A DNA stretch of 12,576 bases from contig CALPVO020000033.1 in NCBI GenBank assembly GCA_943327025.2, positions 1 to 12,576 on the forward strand, read 5' to 3'. The translations under genes and the position numbers were made by a program. A model generated the notes under the pieces. The model did not search any database. It was given only the letters and a program-made list of their open reading frames with translations, and was not told where the DNA came from. Positions 6,124-12,576 of this stretch are shown here, piece after piece. The stretch comes from Janthinobacterium lividum. Lineage in GTDB: Bacteria > Pseudomonadota > Gammaproteobacteria > Steroidobacterales > Steroidobacteraceae. Position 1 is the stretch's first letter; the number at the start of each line of letters is the position of its first letter.

Positions 6124-6135
6124 GCGGGTGCTGGC
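6106..6135. repeat. Three perfect 10-bp tandem repeats after trxB
   Basis: The unit GGGTGCTGGC occurs three times without a gap (6106-6115, 6116-6125, 6126-6135), ending 3 bp from the trxB stop codon. A partial relative (GCTGGCAGGTG) precedes it. The array provides interchangeable left arms for the trxB terminator. A 10-bp unit is prone to slippage, so copy number may vary between strains. Confidence 0.9.
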
Positions 6136-6138
6136 GCG

Positions 6139-9502
<3,364 letters not shown>

Positions 9503-9524
9503 CGCCGTGTCGAGCTCGGCTTTT

Positions 9525-9538
9525 GGCAGCATGCTGCC
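9525..9538. repeat. 14-bp perfect palindrome at the lolA translation start
   Basis: GGCAGCATGCTGCC (9525-9538) lies in the ftsK-lolA gap and includes one of the candidate lolA ATG codons (9531). A CCTCCT anti-Shine-Dalgarno-like hexamer follows at 9537-9542. It may be chance, or a small structure or binding site affecting lolA initiation. Confidence 0.55.
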
Positions 9539-9545
9539 TCCTGCA

Positions 9546-10196
9546 ATGAACAAAGCCCTAGCGGAAGCGAACTTCCTCGCGACCCTTCTTTTCACCGTGG
9601 CTTGTCTCTTTACTAGCCTGACAACCACGGCTTCACCCGCTGCCATCGCCCGCGTGGAAACGCTGCTCGCCAGCACGCAGTCGCTGCGGGCGAACTTCAC
9701 GCAGGAAGTGCGCGACGGAAATGGCAAGCTCTTGCAGAACGCGGTGGGCACCTTCGTGTTGCAGAAGCCTGGCCGTTTCCGCTGGGACTACACCACCCCG
9801 GCTCAGGCCATCGTTTCCGATGGCACGAAGCTATGGTTTTACGACGCGGACCTGGCGCAGGTGACGGTGCGCCGCCAGCGTGACGTACTGACGCAAGCCC
9901 CGGCAATGTTGTTGGCTGGTAAGAGCAAGGTGGCGGCGGGTTTCGATGCGGAAGAGTTGCCCGCTGTCGGTGGCCTTGATTGGCTAAGGTTAGTGCCGCG
10001 TGGAGGCGCTGGCGACTTTCGCGAACTGCGGTTGGGCTTCTCGGGTGCCGATTTGCGCGAAATGGAATTGGTCGACCGGCTTGGCCAGCGAACGCGCATT
10101 CGTTTCACGGCGCTGGAGCGCAATGTGAAACTCGCTGCGGCTACTTTCCAGTTCAAGATCCCCCCAGATACGGACGTAGTCGGTGATACGAAGTGA
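9546..10196 (+). CDS. lolA: Outer-membrane lipoprotein carrier protein LolA
   Basis: LolA receives lipoproteins from the LolCDE exporter and carries them across the periplasm to LolB. From the ATG at 9546 the product is 216 aa. It has a signal peptide (hydrophobic about 9-25, possible cleavage near TTTASPA at 32), then LRANFTQEVRDGNGKLLQ (47-64), GTFVLQKPGRFRWDY (68-82), SDGTKLWFYD (91-100) and a C-terminal AAATFQFKIPPDTDV. These match E. coli LolA (SFHASFTQKV, VKRPNLFNW, SDGKTLWFYN, AAKFTFTPP). The start is uncertain: an in-frame ATG at 9531 and a GTG at 9507, which has GGA 8 bases upstream, are alternatives, and none has a strong ribosome site. It follows ftsK after 43 bp and overlaps the next gene by 4 bp. 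Confidence 0.93.
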   Translation: MNKALAEANFLATLLFTVACLFTSLTTTASPAAIARVETLLASTQSLRANFTQEVRDGNGKLLQNAVGTFVLQKPGRFRWDYTTPAQAIVSDGTKLWFYDADLAQVTVRRQRDVLTQAPAMLLAGKSKVAAGFDAEELPAVGGLDWLRLVPRGGAGDFRELRLGFSGADLREMELVDRLGQRTRIRFTALERNVKLAAATFQFKIPPDTDVVGDTK

Positions 10197-10633
10197 CGTC
10201 TCAGCGTCGATGGTTCGCGCAGACGCTCTATGTCTGGTTGCGCGATTTGCATTGGTGGGGCTTGTGGCTCACCGGCAGCTTTACCGGTTTGGTAGTGACG
10301 GTGTGGCTTAGCCTGCGGGCGCCAACGCAGTTTGCGTTGGATGTCGGCGACAAATGGCAGCATGGTGTTGGCTATGCGGTGCTTACCTTGTGGTTCTGTG
10401 GTTTGGTACGGCGCGACCGCCAATGGCGCGTGGTGTTGGCTTGTGCCGCCTACGGCGTGTTTATGGAAGTCTTGCAGGGCGCACTGACACCTGACCGAAT
10501 AGCCGACCCTTACGATGCCTTAGCCAATAGCTCGGGTGCGCTAATCGCCCTGACACTGGCCAAACTTGGCTTAGATCGCTGGGCTGAACGCTTGGAAGCG
10601 CTAGGGCGCCGTTGGTGGGGCGGTGGACGCTAA
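10193..10633 (+). CDS. VanZ-family membrane protein
   Basis: The 146-aa protein has about four hydrophobic helices (23-41, 56-72, 79-98, 110-126). It also has the VanZ-like polar pattern: DKWQHGVGYAVLTLWF (53-68), AYGVFMEVLQG (86-96, with a buried E92) and RIADPYDALANSSGALIA (102-119). VanZ proteins are small inner-membrane proteins; the founding member raises teicoplanin resistance, but most chromosomal copies have no known job, so no resistance is claimed. The start is GTG at 10193 in a GTGA overlap with the lolA stop, and the end overlaps rarA by 11 bp. That places it firmly inside the ftsK-lolA-rarA operon, where E. coli has no such gene. A basic, Trp/Gly-rich tail follows helix four. Confidence 0.82.
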   Translation: MTSQRRWFAQTLYVWLRDLHWWGLWLTGSFTGLVVTVWLSLRAPTQFALDVGDKWQHGVGYAVLTLWFCGLVRRDRQWRVVLACAAYGVFMEVLQGALTPDRIADPYDALANSSGALIALTLAKLGLDRWAERLEALGRRWWGGGR

Positions 10634-11930
10634 GCCTGATCACCTTCGTCCGCTTGCTGACCGCATGCGGCCGCGCGTCCTAACAGAAGTGGTGGGCCAA
10701 ACGCATTTGCTGGGCCCCGGCAAGCCCTTGCGGCGCTTGGCAGAAGGCGCGGCCTTGCATAGCGCTTTGTTCTGGGGCCCTCCCGGTACCGGCAAGACCA
10801 CGCTCGCGCGTTTGGTCGCCAAGGCTGCTGATGCGGAGTTTGCGCAGCTTTCTGCCGTGCAAGCAGGCGTGAAAGATGTGCGTGAAGTGGTGGAGGCCGC
10901 ACAGGTGCGCCGCCGCGCCACTGGCAAGGGAACGCTGCTGTTCCTGGACGAGGTGCATCGCTTCAACAAGTCCCAGCAAGACGCCTTCCTGCCCTATGTA
11001 GAAGACGGCACGTTGGTGTTTGTTGGTGCTACCACAGAGAACCCCGCGTTCGAAGTGAATGCGGCGTTGTTGTCGCGGGCGCAGGTTTACCCGTTGCGTC
11101 CGCTCGAACCGGCGGACTTGCTGCCGTTGTTGGCGACGGCGCTGGCGGACGAAGAACGTGGGCTGGGTGCGCGTCGCTTGCGCGCGGCTCCAGAGGCGCT
11201 AGAAGCCTTGGCAGTCGCCGCCGATGGCGACGGACGCCGTTCGCTGAACCTGCTCGAAGTGGCCGCCAGCCTGGTCGATGATGGCGGCGAGATTACCGGC
11301 GAGATTGCGGCTGAAGCCACGGCGCACCGTGTACGGCGCTTCGACAAGGGCGGCGACGCGTTCTACGACCAAATCTCCGCGCTCCATAAATCGGTGCGCG
11401 GTAGCGACCCGGATGCGGCGCTCTACTGGTACTGCCGCATGGTGGACGGTGGGGTGGACATGTCGTACCTCTCGCGTCGCTTGGTGCGCATGGCCAGCGA
11501 GGAAGTCGGCAACGCAGACCCACGCGCCTTGACGCTGGCGCTGGAGGCTGCACAAGCCTACGAGCGTTTAGGCTCGCCGGAAGGTGAGCTGGCGCTGGCG
11601 CAGGCGGTGGTGTTCTTGGCCATTGCGGCCAAGAGCAATGCCGTTTACGTGGCCTACAAGGCGGCCATGGCCGATGTGAAGGCGGGCGCTTCGCACGAGG
11701 TGCCCAACCACTTGCGTAATGCGCCCACGCGCTTTGCGAAGCAGATGGGCCACGGACAGGGTTACCAGTACGACCACGACTCCGCCGGGGGCGTGGCCGT
11801 TGGCCAGCGCTATTTCCCGGACACCCTGCCGGACCGCCAGTATTATTCGCCGGTGGACCGTGGGCTCGAGATCAAGATTGGTGAGGCCCTGGCGCGGTTG
11901 CGTGCGCGCCGAGCGGAGTCGCGCAAGTGA
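10623..11930 (+). CDS. rarA: Replication-associated recombination protein A (AAA+ ATPase)
   Basis: RarA (MgsA), a relative of eukaryotic WRNIP1, acts at stalled forks as a tetrameric AAA+ ATPase. The 435-aa protein (E. coli 447) shows RPLADRMRPRVLTEVVGQTHLLGPGKPLRR split over residues 9-38, Walker A GPPGTGKT (52-59), Walker B LLFLDEVHRFNKSQQDAFLP (105-124), sensor 1 GATTENP (135-141) and the arginine finger LLSR (149-152). The C-terminal half has HKSVRGSDPDAALYW, SEEVGNADP and a late YQYDHDSAGG motif typical of the family. The start is GTG at 10623, inside the VanZ gene (11-bp overlap), giving the usual N-terminus. The stop overlaps crcB by 4 bp. Both overlaps suggest coupled translation. Confidence 0.96.
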   Translation: MDAKPDHLRPLADRMRPRVLTEVVGQTHLLGPGKPLRRLAEGAALHSALFWGPPGTGKTTLARLVAKAADAEFAQLSAVQAGVKDVREVVEAAQVRRRATGKGTLLFLDEVHRFNKSQQDAFLPYVEDGTLVFVGATTENPAFEVNAALLSRAQVYPLRPLEPADLLPLLATALADEERGLGARRLRAAPEALEALAVAADGDGRRSLNLLEVAASLVDDGGEITGEIAAEATAHRVRRFDKGGDAFYDQISALHKSVRGSDPDAALYWYCRMVDGGVDMSYLSRRLVRMASEEVGNADPRALTLALEAAQAYERLGSPEGELALAQAVVFLAIAAKSNAVYVAYKAAMADVKAGASHEVPNHLRNAPTRFAKQMGHGQGYQYDHDSAGGVAVGQRYFPDTLPDRQYYSPVDRGLEIKIGEALARLRARRAESRK

Positions 11931-12343
11931 GCGGAGTCTTGGGTGCGGCTTGGGTGTTGTGGCTCGCGGTCGCCGTGGGCAGTGCATTGGGAGGCATGGC
12001 TCGCTTTGCGGTCGGCTTGGTGGCTACGCGCCATGCCGCGGCTGGTTGGCCGTGGGGCACGTTCTCGGTGAACTTGCTCGGCTCGTTGGCCATTGGCTTG
12101 CTGGCTGGCTGGTGGGCCGGGCGTGGGCAGCCGCCCTTGCCGCGGGCCTTGCTCATGGTGGGCGTCATGGGTGGGTTCACCACGTATTCCACCTTCGCGC
12201 TGGAGACGGTGCATTTATGGAATGCTGGCGCTGCCGCGCGCGCGCTGGCTTATGTATTGGCCACGACGCTCACTTGCGTCTTGGCTGCTGCTGCCGGTCT
12301 TTGGCTTTGGCAGCAGATCAGTTCGGCGGGGGCGGCGCGCTAG
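11927..12343 (+). CDS. crcB: Fluoride ion exporter CrcB/FluC
   Basis: Fluc channels work as antiparallel dimers in the inner membrane and let fluoride leave the cell. The 138-aa protein has four membrane helices (8-32, 43-64, 73-97, 103-128). It carries the family motifs GSALGGMARF (18-27), WGTFSVNLLGS (43-53, with the pore-lining N49) and GGFTTYSTFALE (82-93), which forms the central sodium site and phenylalanine box. One position of that box is Tyr (Y87) rather than Phe. The start is GTG at 11927 in a GTGA overlap with the rarA stop. It is a single gene, so a homodimer is expected. No fluoride riboswitch is visible, and being inside the operon it is probably constitutive. serS follows after 27 bp. 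Confidence 0.95.
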   Translation: MSGVLGAAWVLWLAVAVGSALGGMARFAVGLVATRHAAAGWPWGTFSVNLLGSLAIGLLAGWWAGRGQPPLPRALLMVGVMGGFTTYSTFALETVHLWNAGAAARALAYVLATTLTCVLAAAAGLWLWQQISSAGAAR

Positions 12344-12370
12344 GCGCTGCCCGGTTCACGGAGAAGAAAG

Positions 12371-12576
12371 ATGCTTGAAGCGAAACTCTTGCGGAGCGAC
12401 ATCACGACGGTGGCCGCACAACTGGCCCGTCGCGGGTTCGAACTCGACGTTGCCGCATTTACGGCCATTGAAGAGCGCCGCAAGGCTGCCACGTTGGAAG
12501 TGGAACGCCTGCGTAATGAACGTAACGTGCGCTCCAAGGACATCGGCAAGGCCAAGGCGCAAGGCCAGGACGTGGC
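12371..12576 (+). CDS. serS: Serine--tRNA ligase, N-terminal part (partial)
   Basis: The first 68 codons are present, running off the window. The translation [20 protein letters not shown] then [18 protein letters not shown] and [20 protein letters not shown] matches the start of E. coli SerRS ([48 protein letters not shown]). This is the N-terminal long antiparallel coiled-coil arm that binds the long variable arm of tRNA-Ser; the catalytic class II domain lies beyond the end. The ATG at 12371 has a good ribosome site (GGAG, 7 bases upstream). It is 27 bp from crcB, without a terminator, so readthrough from the rarA operon is likely. In E. coli serS likewise follows rarA. Confidence 0.96.
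   Translation, partial: MLEAKLLRSDITTVAAQLARRGFELDVAAFTAIEERRKAATLEVERLRNERNVRSKDIGKAKAQGQDV

Noticed and set aside
12344..12370. A separate serS promoter or T-box-like leader
   Set aside because: The gap is only 27 bp and holds little beyond the ribosome binding site, so no leader regulation can be supported.

Overview
The window is a chromosomal segment of a moderately high-GC gammaproteobacterium (about 60% G+C in the samples I counted). It carries the cluster known from Escherichia coli and the Xanthomonadales: clpA, infA and aat, then trxB, then ftsK-lolA-rarA-serS. Having crcB between rarA and serS, trxB divergent from ftsK, and a peptidoglycan/GNAT-like acyltransferase next to aat fits the Xanthomonadales/Lysobacterales best. 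That placement is an inference from gene order and protein resemblance, not a database result. No rRNA, tRNA, CRISPR array, transposase, integrase or prophage gene was seen.

Left part (1-1083): the 3' end of clpA runs rightward into a 69-bp gap of overlapping small inverted repeats. Two small leftward genes follow. One encodes a 65-aa four-cysteine zinc-ribbon protein and the other a 157-aa protein I do not recognise, with a lower G+C (about 47-55%). A 178-bp leader holding a 7+7 bp inverted repeat separates them from the genes upstream.

Centre left (1084-6049): five leftward genes lie almost end to end. In transcription order they are an N-acyltransferase (COG3146-like), aat, infA, a 7TM-sensor histidine kinase and an OmpR-type response regulator. 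The kinase begins 18 bp after the infA stop, so a signalling pair appears to be wired to the gene for initiation factor IF-1. The aat gene has an in-frame insertion of about 35 codons. It is A+T-rich (38% G+C over 60 bp) and contains a perfect 9-bp hairpin.

Centre (6050-7174): trxB is leftward and ends in a terminator that overlaps a 3 x 10-bp tandem repeat. A 61-bp gap separates it from divergent ftsK.

Right part (7175-12576): ftsK, lolA, a VanZ-family membrane protein, rarA, crcB/fluC and the start of serS all run rightward. Three consecutive junctions (lolA/vanZ, vanZ/rarA, rarA/crcB) are overlaps of 4, 11 and 4 bp with GTG starts, which indicates a translationally coupled operon.

Functional links: aat and clpA are the writer and the unfoldase of the bacterial Leu/Phe N-degron pathway. 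FtsK and RarA act in chromosome processing, LolA in lipoprotein transport, TrxB in thiol redox balance, FluC in fluoride export, and IF-1 and SerRS in translation. Most of the window is ordinary core genome. The accessory-looking parts are the two-component pair, the two small genes beside clpA, the VanZ gene and the aat insertion. I found no clear evidence for a wholly new multi-gene system.
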